Below the pieces are notes generated by a model. It did no database searches. It was given only the letters and a program-made list of their open reading frames with translations, and had not been told where the DNA came from. 64,000 bases of DNA from Streptomyces hokutonensis (lineage in GTDB: Bacteria; Actinomycetota; Actinomycetes; Streptomycetales; Streptomycetaceae): positions 186,001-250,000 of the forward strand of contig NZ_BARG01000021.1 in assembly GCF_000376565.1 (NCBI RefSeq). Reading direction: 5' to 3'. A program made the translations under genes and the position numbers. Positions 8,118 through 15,861 of the stretch are shown in pieces. Every line of letters begins with the position of its first letter. Position 1 is the first letter of the stretch.

Positions 8118-8133
8118 GTTTGGTATACCAAAC
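8118..8133. promoter_or_regulatory. Perfect 16-bp palindrome, probable operator of the adjacent GntR/FCD regulator
   Basis: GTTTGGTATACCAAAC is a perfect inverted repeat in the 185-bp gap between the permease start (8039) and the regulator start (8225). TGGTATACCA cores are typical for FadR/FCD-type GntR proteins. Its place between the two divergent genes suggests control of the permease/racemase operon and autoregulation. Confidence 0.75.
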
Positions 8134-8224
8134 TGCCGTCATAGTCCTCCCGTCAACCGTTCCGGCCGATGTCCCCACTGTTAACGCTCCGTAAAAGACC
8201 CCCGGAGTCGGCGAAGATGGCCCC

Positions 8225-8890
8225 ATGAGCTCCATGACAGCGAAGATCGAACCCCTCGGGGCGGTGCGCGAACGCGTCCTGGCGACCCTGCGGCAGGACA
8301 TCATCGCCGGTCGTCTCCGTCCCGGAGACCGGCTGGTGGAACGCGAGCTGGCCGAGCGCTTCGGGGTCTCGCGGGTGCCGGTCCGGGAGGCGATCCGGGC
8401 CCTGGTCGCGGAGGGCTTCGTCCTGTTCGAGTCGGCGCGCCGTACGGTCGTACGGCGGCTTACCCCGACCGACGTCAAGGAGCTGTTCGAGCTGCGCGAG
8501 GCGCTGGAGGTGTACGCGGCCGGGCTCGCCGCGTCCCGCGCCACCCCTCAAGCACTCGCCGAACTAAGGGAGTTGCTGGACAGCGCGGCGGAAGCCACCA
8601 GGTCCGACGACGCCGAGGCGATCACCGACGTCAACACCCGCTTCCACGACCGGATTCTGTCCCTGGCCGGCAACAGCCTGCTGATCTCGGTCATGGAACC
8701 GGTCGACGGCCGGCTGCGCTGGCTCACCCGGCAGAACGAGGAGTGGCCCCAGCTCCTCACCGAGCACGAGGAGTTGTACGAGGCGATCGCCTCCGGCGAC
8801 CCGGACCGGGCCCGCGCCCACGCCCTCAGCCACGTCCAGGCGAACTACCGCTCCACGGTGCGCCACCTCTTCGGCGACGAACCGGACTAG
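8225..8890 (+). CDS. GntR-family transcriptional regulator, FCD (FadR) subfamily
   Basis: 221 residues. The N-terminal winged helix (residues about 12-80) has the GntR signature: VRERVLATLRQDIIAGRLRPGDRL, ERELAERFGVSRVPVREAIRAL and EGFVLFE. The C-terminal all-helical FCD ligand-binding domain starts at PTDVKELFELREALEVYAA. It includes the metal-ligand pattern D-x-x-x-H (DVNTRFHDRI) and later histidines in ALSHVQANY. It most likely represses the divergent NCS1 permease and racemase-family genes through the TGGTATACCA palindrome. Its 3' end faces the convergent iminopeptidase gene 30 bp away. Confidence 0.92.
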   Translation: MSSMTAKIEPLGAVRERVLATLRQDIIAGRLRPGDRLVERELAERFGVSRVPVREAIRALVAEGFVLFESARRTVVRRLTPTDVKELFELREALEVYAAGLAASRATPQALAELRELLDSAAEATRSDDAEAITDVNTRFHDRILSLAGNSLLISVMEPVDGRLRWLTRQNEEWPQLLTEHEELYEAIASGDPDRARAHALSHVQANYRSTVRHLFGDEPD

Positions 8891-8920
8891 CCGATCAACT
8901 GGGCTGGACTACCAACTGGG

Positions 8921-9883
8921 CTAGCGGCGGGCGTACTTGTCCGTCGCCGCCACCAGGGCCTCCACGACACCCGGCGTGCTCAGGTCGTGCCCGGCCTCGT
9001 CCACGATCACCAACTCACTGTCGGGCCAGGCCTGTTGAAGCCGCCAGACGACACCGACAAGGTTGCCGAGGTCGAGGCTGCCCTGGACCAGGGTGCCGGG
9101 GATGCCCTTGAGCAGGTGCGCGTCCCGGAGCACGACACCCTCGTCGTTGCCCTCGCCGAGGAAGTGGTCGTTGCCGAAGTAGTGCGTAACGGTGCGGGCG
9201 AAGCACATCCGGAACTCCGGGTCCTCGTAGCGCTCTTCGGAGCGCGGCGGCGCCGGAATGATCGCCGTCTCCCAGTCGGTCCACGCACGCGCCGCCCGCT
9301 CCCGCACCGCCCGGTCGGGAGACTCGATGAGCCGGTTGTAAGCGGCGGCGAGGTTCCCGTCGCGTTCCCCCACGGGCAGTTCACCGACGAACCGCTCGAA
9401 CGCCTCCGGGAAGAGCTTCCCAAGTCCCCTGGTCAGCAAGGTCACTTCGGCGTTGGAACCGCTCGCGACACAGGTCAGCACCAGCTCCGACACCGCCTCG
9501 GGATGCGTCTGCGCGTACCGCAGTCCGAGCACCGACCCCCATGACGCGCCCCGCACCAGCCACCGCTCGATCCCCAAGTGCCGTCGCAGCAGCTCCAGAT
9601 CGGCGATCAGGTGAGCCGTGGTGTTCACGCTCATGTCGGTGTCGTAGACGCTCGCGTGCGGTGTGGAACGTCCGCACCCGCGCTGGTCGAGCAGCACGAT
9701 CCGGTAGGCGGTGGGGTCGAAGAAGCGCCGCGAGTAAGGGGAACAGCCCGATCCCGGGCCGCCGTGCAGCACTACCGCGGGCTTGCCCTGCGGGTTTCCG
9801 CAGGTCTCCCAGTAGACGAGGTTGCCGTCCCCGACGTCGAGCATGCCGTGGTCGTACGGTTCGATCTCCGGATACAGGCCCAT
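8921..9883 (-). CDS. pip: Proline iminopeptidase (alpha/beta hydrolase, S33 family)
   Basis: 320 residues. Oxyanion motif HGGPGSG (40-46), DQRGCGRSTPH, and nucleophile elbow GASWGS with Ser114 are the classic S33 proline iminopeptidase pattern. The later GNDHF, LVQGSLDLGNLVG and DEAGHDLSTPG regions supply the acid and histidine of the triad. The enzyme removes N-terminal proline from peptides in the cytoplasm. The length is normal (about 310-320). It stands alone; the UDG gene upstream on the same strand is 40 bp away and may be cotranscribed. Confidence 0.93.
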   Translation of the reverse strand: MGLYPEIEPYDHGMLDVGDGNLVYWETCGNPQGKPAVVLHGGPGSGCSPYSRRFFDPTAYRIVLLDQRGCGRSTPHASVYDTDMSVNTTAHLIADLELLRRHLGIERWLVRGASWGSVLGLRYAQTHPEAVSELVLTCVASGSNAEVTLLTRGLGKLFPEAFERFVGELPVGERDGNLAAAYNRLIESPDRAVRERAARAWTDWETAIIPAPPRSEERYEDPEFRMCFARTVTHYFGNDHFLGEGNDEGVVLRDAHLLKGIPGTLVQGSLDLGNLVGVVWRLQQAWPDSELVIVDEAGHDLSTPGVVEALVAATDKYARR

Positions 9884-9923
9884 CCGGCGACCGTAACGCC
9901 CGCCGCGAGCCGCCCGCCACCGG

Positions 9924-10616
9924 TTATCGCGCGACGGGCAGCCCCGCCGCCCCGGCCGCCGTGCGCAGCACGTCCCGCAGCATCTCGGGGGTGAGCTTTC
10001 CGGTGAAGGTGTTGCGCTGGCTGACGTGGAAGCAGCCGAAGAGGTCGAGGCCGTCGAGCGGCACCCGCACCCCGTGCCCGAACACCGGCCGCGGCCTCGG
10101 CACGGCCCACCCCGCCGCCGCGAACGCCGGCAACGCGGCCTGCCAGCCGAAGCCGCCGAGCACGATCGCGGCCTTCAACGTCGGCCGCAGCAGCGTCAGT
10201 TCGTCGACGAGCCAGGAGCGGCAGGTGTTCCGCTCCTCGGGGGTCGGCTTGTTGTCGGGCGGTGCGCAGCGCACCGGCGAGGTGATGCGCACGCCGTACA
10301 GCTCCAGGCCGTCGTCGGCACTCACGGCCGTCGGCTGCGAGGCGAGACCCACGTCGTACAGGGCCTCGTACAGCACGTCCCCGGAGCGATCGCCCGTGAA
10401 CATGCGGCCGGTCCGGTTCGCGCCGTGTGCGGCCGGGGCGAGGCCGATGATCAGCAGAGGCGCGTCGGCGGGACCGAAGCCGGGAACCGGGCGGCCCCAG
10501 TACGTCCAGTCGGCGAAGGCCGCGCGTTTGGTGCGGGCGACCTCCTCGCGCCAGGCGACCAACCGGGGGCAGGCCCGGCAGCCGGTGATCCCGCGATCGA
10601 GGTCGGACAGGTTCAT
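9924..10616 (-). CDS. Uracil-DNA glycosylase, family 5 (UdgB type)
   Basis: 230 residues. The active-site motif GLAPAAHGANRTGRMFTGD near 58-76 is that of family 5 UDGs, with Ala where family 1 has the catalytic Asp. The second motif is CFHVSQRNTFTGKLT near the C-terminus. Four cysteines (13, 16, 117 and 132) fit the expected [4Fe-4S] cluster ligands. The enzyme excises uracil and related deaminated bases from double-stranded DNA, which matters in a GC-rich genome exposed to cytosine deamination. The upstream region holds a 21-bp tandem repeat. Confidence 0.92.
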   Translation of the reverse strand: MNLSDLDRGITGCRACPRLVAWREEVARTKRAAFADWTYWGRPVPGFGPADAPLLIIGLAPAAHGANRTGRMFTGDRSGDVLYEALYDVGLASQPTAVSADDGLELYGVRITSPVRCAPPDNKPTPEERNTCRSWLVDELTLLRPTLKAAIVLGGFGWQAALPAFAAAGWAVPRPRPVFGHGVRVPLDGLDLFGCFHVSQRNTFTGKLTPEMLRDVLRTAAGAAGLPVAR

Positions 10617-10659
10617 CCCCTCACCGTACGGGCCAGGGGATCACCGCAGGGGCCCGGAC

Positions 10660-10868
10660 GAGGACCGTGCCGGTTCCGGTGAGGACCGTGCTGGCTCCGG
10701 CGAGGCCGCGCGGGCTCGGGTGAGGACCGCGCGCGTTCCGCCGAGGACCACGCCGACTCCGGCAAGGACCGTGCGGGCTCCGGCGAGGACCGCGCGGGCT
10801 CCGCCGAGGACCGCGCCGACTCCGGCAAGGACCGTGCGCGTTCCGGCAAGGACCTCGCCGAGCACCGG
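10660..10868. repeat. Ten-copy degenerate 21-bp tandem repeat between UDG and S4-protein genes
   Basis: Consensus gaggaccgcgcgggctccgcc repeats about ten times: units start at 10660, 10681, 10702, 10722, 10743, 10764, 10785, 10806, 10827 and 10848, one of them 20 bp. The period is a multiple of three, so several frames stay open and encode heptapeptides such as ARSSPEP, but none has a convincing start with a ribosome site. I read it as a non-coding minisatellite in the 336-bp gap that also holds the upstream regions of both divergent genes. Confidence 0.85.
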
Positions 10869-10952
10869 GCAGCCTCGGATCAGCCGATCACCCCGACCAG
10901 CAGCGTCGGCAACCGCCCCTGCCCGCTCTCCCCCGGGGACTAAAATCACGGC

Positions 10953-11525
10953 ATGGCTTCCGAGGGCGTGCACGAGAGCGACGACGTGAGCGACGAGACC
11001 GACGACCGTCGCCCCGCGCCCGAACCGCAGGGCGATGCCGTGGCCGCCGCCGTCGCCGCCGGTCCCTCGAACGGCGAGAGTGTCCGCGTCGACAGCTGGA
11101 TCTGGTCCGTCCGGCTGGTCAAGACCCGCTCCATGGGCGCCGCCGCCTGCAAGGGCGGCCACGTCCGCGTCAACGGCGAGCGGGTGAAGCCCGCCCACTC
11201 CGTCCGCGTCGGCGACGAGGTACGCCTGCGCCACGAGGGCCGGGAGCGGATCGTCGTCGTGAAGCGCGTCATCCGCAAACGGGTCGGCGCTCCCGTCGCC
11301 GCCGAGTGCTATGTGAACAACTCCCCGCCGCCCCCGCCCCGCGAGACCGTCGCCCCCGCCGGTATCCGCGACCGCGGCACCGGCCGCCCCACCAAGCGCG
11401 ACCGCCGCGAGCTGGAACGGCTGCGCGATCTGCCCACCCCCAACTCCCCCGGCGAAACGCCCGATCCGCATCGCGGAGCGCACGGCACCGCCCGCCACAA
11501 CACCCGCCGGGGCAACCAACGATGA
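10953..11525 (+). CDS. S4-domain RNA-binding protein (Hsp15-like)
   Basis: 190 residues. After a 43-residue acidic lead, residues about 44-105 form an S4 domain: VRVDSWIWSVRLVKTRSMGAA, GGHVRVNGERVKPAHSVRVGDEV. This is the pattern of the Hsp15/YrfH heat-shock protein that rescues stalled 50S-peptidyl-tRNA complexes. The C-terminal third is proline- and arginine-rich (RPTKRDRRELERLRDLP) and probably disordered, a usual extension in actinobacterial members. It is transcribed away from the UDG gene, and its 3' end converges with the methyltransferase, 22 bp away. Confidence 0.87.
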   Translation: MASEGVHESDDVSDETDDRRPAPEPQGDAVAAAVAAGPSNGESVRVDSWIWSVRLVKTRSMGAAACKGGHVRVNGERVKPAHSVRVGDEVRLRHEGRERIVVVKRVIRKRVGAPVAAECYVNNSPPPPPRETVAPAGIRDRGTGRPTKRDRRELERLRDLPTPNSPGETPDPHRGAHGTARHNTRRGNQR

Positions 11526-11547
11526 GATCCGGCGCGGCTGTCGGCTG

Positions 11548-12240
11548 TCAGTCCATCGGCACCGCCCGCACCCACACCCGGTCCGGTGTCAGATAGCTGT
11601 CCACCTTCAGTCCCGCCTCCGCGAGCGCCTCCTCGAACTGGTCCTTCGTCAACGGCCGGGCCAGGAACGTCTGGGTCCAGACCGCGTCCGGGAAGACGTA
11701 CTCCGCGCGCACCGAGTTGACCCCGTCCCCGACCGGATCCGCCGACACGATCCGCACAGTGAAGCCGCTGGGGTCGGCCCGCTCGCGCGGCAGGTTCGAG
11801 TGGTAGTCCTCGCCCTCCCGCTGGATCAGCACACAGCCGCCCGCCGCGACGTGCCGTACACAGGTCCGCAGCAGTGCGCGCCGCTCCTCCTCGTCCCCGG
11901 CGTGCACCAGGAACGACGCGAGCATCACCACGTCGAAGGTCTCGCCCAGATCGAGGTTCTCGATCGGACTGCATATCGTGCGCGCTCCTCCGACCCGCTC
12001 CAGCATCTCGGCGGACTCGTCGACCGCCGTGACCGTGAATCCGCGCTCCAGGAGGGGGTGGGTCATCCGCCCCACCCCGCTGCCCAGCTCCAGGATGCGC
12101 GCGCCCGCCGGCACGGCCGCCGTGATGATGTCCGGCTCCGCTCCCACGGGGAGCCGCGAGTACAGCTCCACCGCGCAGCCGTCCGGGGTGATCGCCCCGG
12201 GTCCTGTCCCCTCATGCCCCTCACGCATTTCGATTCGCAT
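11548..12240 (-). CDS. Class I SAM-dependent methyltransferase
   Basis: 230 residues from ATG 12240; further in-frame starts exist at 12228 and 12324 and none has a strong ribosome site. Motif I ILELGSGVGRMT, the acidic end of strand 2 (TAVDESAEML), and FDVVMLASFLVHAGDEEER are typical of Rossmann-fold class I methyltransferases. The C-terminal TQTFLARPLTKDQFEEALAEAGL helps make up the substrate cap. The substrate is unknown. It resembles the many generic Streptomyces class I enzymes. Confidence 0.85.
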   Translation of the reverse strand: MRIEMREGHEGTGPGAITPDGCAVELYSRLPVGAEPDIITAAVPAGARILELGSGVGRMTHPLLERGFTVTAVDESAEMLERVGGARTICSPIENLDLGETFDVVMLASFLVHAGDEEERRALLRTCVRHVAAGGCVLIQREGEDYHSNLPRERADPSGFTVRIVSADPVGDGVNSVRAEYVFPDAVWTQTFLARPLTKDQFEEALAEAGLKVDSYLTPDRVWVRAVPMD

Positions 12241-12367
12241 GCCCGTCCAACGGCCCGCGTCCGCACGCCCGTTCCCGACTCGCACTGGTTCACCCGTACG
12301 AGTCAATTCCCTTTGGAGAGGCAACCGTTGGAGCGGAAGCTGCCGGACCCGGACGGCGGGCCCGGGC

Positions 12368-13282
12368 TCAGAGCGGGAACCACCCGTGCCCGAGATACCA
12401 GTGCCCGCCCGCCCGCAGATGGTCCCCGACGACCCGCTCCACCGACGTGCGCCGAGGCAGGGTCGCCACCGGCAGTCCGGAGTTGCCGAACACGAACTGG
12501 ACCGGATCGGCGTCGGCCGGCTCCTTGTCGTCGTAGGCCACCCGGAACCGTTCCTGGAAGTGGACGATGTTCGAGTCGGCGGGGAGGTGTTGCTTCAACT
12601 GCCGGTCCAGCAGCCAGGAGTGGCAGACCGCGACCGCGTGGCGTTCCTCGGGGAAGTGCCGGGCGAAGAACGGGCGGGCCAGGTCGAGCGAGCGGTCGCA
12701 GGCGGCCGGCGAGAGCGGTCCCTGGAAGTCGGGGATGTGCAGGTTCAGGCAGGGTGTCCCCGGCTCGACGTCGAGTCCGGCCGCCGCGAGCCCCCGCGCG
12801 GTGCGCTCCCCGAGCCGCGCGCGTTCGTACTGCAGTCGCCCCAGTTGGTACAGCTCGCCGCGGAAGTGCGGGACGAGCCACTGCGGGACGGGTACGCCTC
12901 CCGCGCCGTACCGCTTGTGGTTGACCGCGATGTTGCGGCCCAGGTCGGCGAGGGTGTGCTGGGAGACGTCGGCGGGGATGCCGCGTTCGCGGTGGTACGC
13001 GCGCGTGGCGGGCAGCGCGGCGGCGAACACGTACACGGAGAAGTAGGTGCCGATCTCCGGCGGGGCCTCGGGCAGCCGGGCCAGGAGCAGCTCGGTGAGC
13101 CGGGTCCAGTGGCCGTGCTCCCCGATGTCCTTCACCAGCGCCTCGACGCACTCTTCCAGGAGCCGCATCGCGTCGGTGTCGCGCGCCAGCACCCGGCGCA
13201 GTCGGACCAGTTCGTTGATGTCCTCGTGGGGTACGGCGAGGTCGAGCAGGATCTCGGGCAGTTCCTCGGCGTCCGGCAGCAC
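12368..13282 (-). CDS. Acyltransferase-domain (GNAT-C-like) conserved Streptomyces protein
   Basis: 304 residues from GTG 13282, preceded by GGGAGGGG; the frame stays open upstream but no good start is there. The protein matches the actinobacterial family annotated as acyltransferase domain-containing (N-acyltransferase N and GNAT-like C parts). Recognisable stretches are YFSVYVFAAALPATRAYHRERGIP, LADLGRNIAVNHKRYG and the CLNLHIPDFQGPL segment. There is no membrane segment. Role and substrate are unknown. The 5' end faces the small membrane protein gene across three 16-bp-spaced direct repeats. Confidence 0.75.
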   Translation of the reverse strand: MLPDAEELPEILLDLAVPHEDINELVRLRRVLARDTDAMRLLEECVEALVKDIGEHGHWTRLTELLLARLPEAPPEIGTYFSVYVFAAALPATRAYHRERGIPADVSQHTLADLGRNIAVNHKRYGAGGVPVPQWLVPHFRGELYQLGRLQYERARLGERTARGLAAAGLDVEPGTPCLNLHIPDFQGPLSPAACDRSLDLARPFFARHFPEERHAVAVCHSWLLDRQLKQHLPADSNIVHFQERFRVAYDDKEPADADPVQFVFGNSGLPVATLPRRTSVERVVGDHLRAGGHWYLGHGWFPL

Positions 13283-13297
13283 AGTGCGTTTCCCCTC

Positions 13298-13336
13298 CCT
13301 GTGGAGTCCCCTACCTGTGGCGTCTCCTACCTGTGG
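13298..13336. repeat. Three direct CCTGTGG repeats at exact 16-bp spacing in a divergent promoter region
   Basis: CCTGTGG occurs at 13298-13304, 13314-13320 and 13330-13336, and the second and third copies extend to CTACCTGTGG. The block lies in the 93-bp gap between the acyltransferase start (13282, minus) and the small membrane protein start (13376, plus). This is a likely protein-binding array, but no known regulator is assigned. Confidence 0.5.
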
Positions 13337-13375
13337 AGAACGTCCGACCCGAAGAGTACGTTTCAAGGAGGAGTA

Positions 13376-13651
13376 GTGATCCTGATGCGTACGGGCAGTG
13401 AGCCGACGACCGCGCGCAGTCCGCTGCGGGCGCGGTTCTGGCTGAGCGTGTGGGGGCTGGTCTGGACGATCTTCGGCACGGCGGCGTTCGCGCTCGCCGG
13501 GCGCCCCGGCTGGGCGGCGGCCTGCGGGGTGCTGTGGCTGGTCGTCACGATCGACATGACCATGATCCTCAGACATATGCGCCAGGGCCCGCACTACCAG
13601 CCGGGCCCCGACATTCCGCCGTACCGGCCGCCGGAGCACCGCCACCCCTGA
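13376..13651 (+). CDS. Small two-helix membrane protein (DUF6343-like)
   Basis: 91 residues from GTG 13376 directly behind AAGGAGG; an ATG three codons in (13385) is an alternative start. The layout is a short N-terminus with TARSPLRARF, helix one LSVWGLVWTIFGTAAFALA, helix two AAACGVLWLVVTIDMTMIL, and a proline-rich tail RQGPHYQPGPDIPPY. This matches a conserved small membrane protein family in Streptomyces that I recall as DUF6343; the name is from memory. Function unknown. Confidence 0.75.
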   Translation: MILMRTGSEPTTARSPLRARFWLSVWGLVWTIFGTAAFALAGRPGWAAACGVLWLVVTIDMTMILRHMRQGPHYQPGPDIPPYRPPEHRHP

Positions 13652-13672
13652 CCGGCTCGCGCGCACGGGAGC

Positions 13673-14053
13673 CTACCCGTCGAAGCGGGCAGCCTTCAGG
13701 TACTGCGGCTGGGGATCGAGTGCGGCGGCCAGCCGGAAGTGGCGTTTGGCCTGGTCGGCGCGTCCCTGCCGCTCGTAGGTGCGGGCGAGCGCGAAGTGCG
13801 CGAACGCGTTGTCCGGCTCGCGCTCCAGGACGATGGTGAACTCCAGCTCGGCGGGGCGCAGTTGTGCGGCGGCGAAGAAGGCACGCGCGCGCAGCAGGCG
13901 GGCGGCGGTGTTCTCGGGGTGCGCGTCGATGACGTTGTCGAGCAGCTTCACCGCGCCCCGCGGGTCCCGCGCGGCGAGCAGCTGCTCGGCGGCACGGAAG
14001 TCGATGACATGCGTCTCCGGAGTACGTCCGGTCGTTCCGCTGTTCTCGGGCAC
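13673..14053 (-). CDS. Tetratricopeptide-repeat protein
   Basis: 126 residues from GTG 14053, with GGAAGG upstream. It contains about three TPR units: FRAAEQLLAARDPRGAVKLLDNVIDAHPENTA, then ARAFFAAAQLRPAELEFTIVLEREPDNAF, then FALARTYERQGRADQAKRHFRLAAALDP. It is a helical scaffold with no catalytic part. It lies upstream of coaE, in the same orientation with 50 bp between the start of this gene and the coaE stop on the map, so its transcript runs away from coaE. The partner is unknown. Confidence 0.85.
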   Translation of the reverse strand: MPENSGTTGRTPETHVIDFRAAEQLLAARDPRGAVKLLDNVIDAHPENTAARLLRARAFFAAAQLRPAELEFTIVLEREPDNAFAHFALARTYERQGRADQAKRHFRLAAALDPQPQYLKAARFDG

Positions 14054-14103
14054 GGCGAATTCCTTCCCTCGCTCGCACGTTTCAACGCCCGATGAAAGGC
14101 CCG

Positions 14104-14724
14104 CTATTCCTGGGGTGGCTGCTGGGGCGCGTGTGCCCTGCGCACGAGTTCGGCCCATACGTCCCGTACGCGCCGCTCGAGCGCCTCCAGGGGTACGTCG
14201 TTGTCGATGACGATGTCCGCGATGGCGAGCCGCTTCTCGCGCGTCGCCTGGGCGGCCATGCGCGCGCGTGCGTCCTCCTCGGTCATGCCGCGCAGCCGCA
14301 CCAGCCGGTCGAGCTGTGTCTCGGGGCTCGCGTCGACGACGATCACGAGGTCGTACAGCGCGGCGAGGGCGTTCTCGGCGAGGAGGGGGACGTCGTGGAT
14401 CACCACGGCGTCGTCGGCCGCGGCGGTTTCGAGTTCGCGGGAGCGTCTGCCGACCAGGGGGTGGACGATCGAGTTGAGGACGGCCAGCTTCTCGGGGTCG
14501 GCGAAGACGATGGAGCCCAGCTTCGGCCGGTCGAGGCCGCCGTCCGCGCCGAGCACGCCTTCGCCGAAGGCCTCGACGACGGCCGCGAGCCCGGGAGTTC
14601 CGGGCGCGACGACCTCGCGTGCGATGCGGTCGGCGTCGATCAGGACGGCGCCGTATCCGACCAACAGCCGCGACACTTCACTCTTACCGGCACCGATGCC
14701 CCCGGTGAGGCCGACCTTCAGCAT
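14104..14724 (-). CDS. coaE: Dephospho-CoA kinase
   Basis: 206 residues from ATG 14724 (MLKVGLTGG). P-loop GGIGAGKS at 8-15, [13 protein letters not shown], the [10 protein letters not shown] motif and [18 protein letters not shown] with the R-x-x-R lid are all CoaE signatures. The enzyme phosphorylates the ribose 3'-hydroxyl of dephospho-CoA, the last step of coenzyme A synthesis. Length is normal. Its place a few genes from rpsA matches other Streptomyces chromosomes. Confidence 0.97.
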   Translation of the reverse strand: MLKVGLTGGIGAGKSEVSRLLVGYGAVLIDADRIAREVVAPGTPGLAAVVEAFGEGVLGADGGLDRPKLGSIVFADPEKLAVLNSIVHPLVGRRSRELETAAADDAVVIHDVPLLAENALAALYDLVIVVDASPETQLDRLVRLRGMTEEDARARMAAQATREKRLAIADIVIDNDVPLEALERRVRDVWAELVRRAHAPQQPPQE

Positions 14725-14787
14725 GGACAGAAGCCTACGGCCTGTCACTGACAGGCCACCCGGCGACCGGCGACCGCCGACTGCCGG

Positions 14788-15726
14788 TCAGCTGTCGCCC
14801 TCGCGCTCCGCCAGGAAGCGCTCGAACTCCTGCCCGATCTCGTCCGCGGACGGGATCTCGACCGGCTCGGCGAGCATGTTGCCGCGGCTCTCGGCGCCCG
14901 CGGCGGCGTCGTACTGGTGCTCGAGGCCCTGGACGAGCGCCACGAGTTCCTCGTCGCCCTCCTGGATCTGGCGGTCGATCTCGGTCTGCGTGCGGTGGGC
15001 CTCGGTGCGCAGGGAGTGCGCGATGCCCGGCAGGACCAGTCCGGTGCCCGCCGTGATGCCCTCCAGGACGGTCAGAGCCGCGTCCGGGTACGGGGAGCGG
15101 GCGATGTAGTGCGGGACGTGCGCGGCGACGCCCAGGACGTCGTGGCCGGCCTCCATGAGGCGGTACTCGACGAGCGCCTCGGCGCTGCCGGGGACCTGTG
15201 CCTCGTCGAAGGGGCTGCGGTGGCCCGGGACGAGGTCGGTGCGGTTGCCGTGCGGGGTCAGGCCCACCGGGCGGGTGTGCGGGACGCCCATGGGGATGCC
15301 GTGGAAGTTCACCGACAGGCGGACGCCGAGGCGCTCCACGATCTGCTGGACGGCCAGGGCGAAGCGCTCCCACTCCACGTCCGGCTCGGGGCCGGAGAGC
15401 AGCAGGAAGGGCGCTCCGGTGGCGTCCTGGACCAGCCGTACGTCGAGGGTGGGCTCCTCGTAGTCGGTCCACCGGTCGCGCTTGAAGGTGAGCAGCGGAC
15501 GGCGGGCGCGGTAGTCCACGAGCCGGTCGTGGTCGAATCTGGCCACGACCTGGTGGGGCAGCGAGTCGAGCAGTCGTTCGACGATTTGGTCGCCCGTCTC
15601 GCCCGCGTCGATGTATCCGTCGAAGTGGTAGAGCATGACAAGACCGGCCGACTCCTGTGCGAGCGCCATGTCGACGACGGCCAGGCCCTTCGGCTCCCAT
15701 GCGTACAAACCCTGCGGATCAAGCAC
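14788..15726 (-). CDS. PAC2-family (proteasome assembly chaperone-like) protein
   Basis: 312 residues from GTG 15726 with GGAG nine bases upstream. PAC2 family features are [60 protein letters not shown], and [18 protein letters not shown]. The family is named for the eukaryotic proteasome assembly chaperone. Actinobacterial members are conserved and lie in core regions, but their role is not settled. The C-terminal helical region ([25 protein letters not shown]) looks coiled-coil-forming. Confidence 0.88.
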   Translation of the reverse strand: MLDPQGLYAWEPKGLAVVDMALAQESAGLVMLYHFDGYIDAGETGDQIVERLLDSLPHQVVARFDHDRLVDYRARRPLLTFKRDRWTDYEEPTLDVRLVQDATGAPFLLLSGPEPDVEWERFALAVQQIVERLGVRLSVNFHGIPMGVPHTRPVGLTPHGNRTDLVPGHRSPFDEAQVPGSAEALVEYRLMEAGHDVLGVAAHVPHYIARSPYPDAALTVLEGITAGTGLVLPGIAHSLRTEAHRTQTEIDRQIQEGDEELVALVQGLEHQYDAAAGAESRGNMLAEPVEIPSADEIGQEFERFLAEREGDS

Positions 15727-15861
15727 TGTGACCGCTCCTCCTCGTGTTCGTACTGCACAACGCCCTGCAGGGCATGGGCATTCCCACCCATGCCCCTGAT
15801 CAGGCACCTCTTACGGGCTTTTCATGCGCCGCTCCCCCGTGTCACCAGGAGGACGCCCACG

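Noticed and set aside
10613..10849. Heptapeptide-repeat ORF (ARSSPEP units) on the minus strand
   Set aside because: It is produced by the 21-bp tandem repeat; no proper start with ribosome site, and other frames are open as well.
10660..10868. CRISPR array
   Set aside because: Units are contiguous 21-bp repeats without unique spacers, and no cas gene is in the window.
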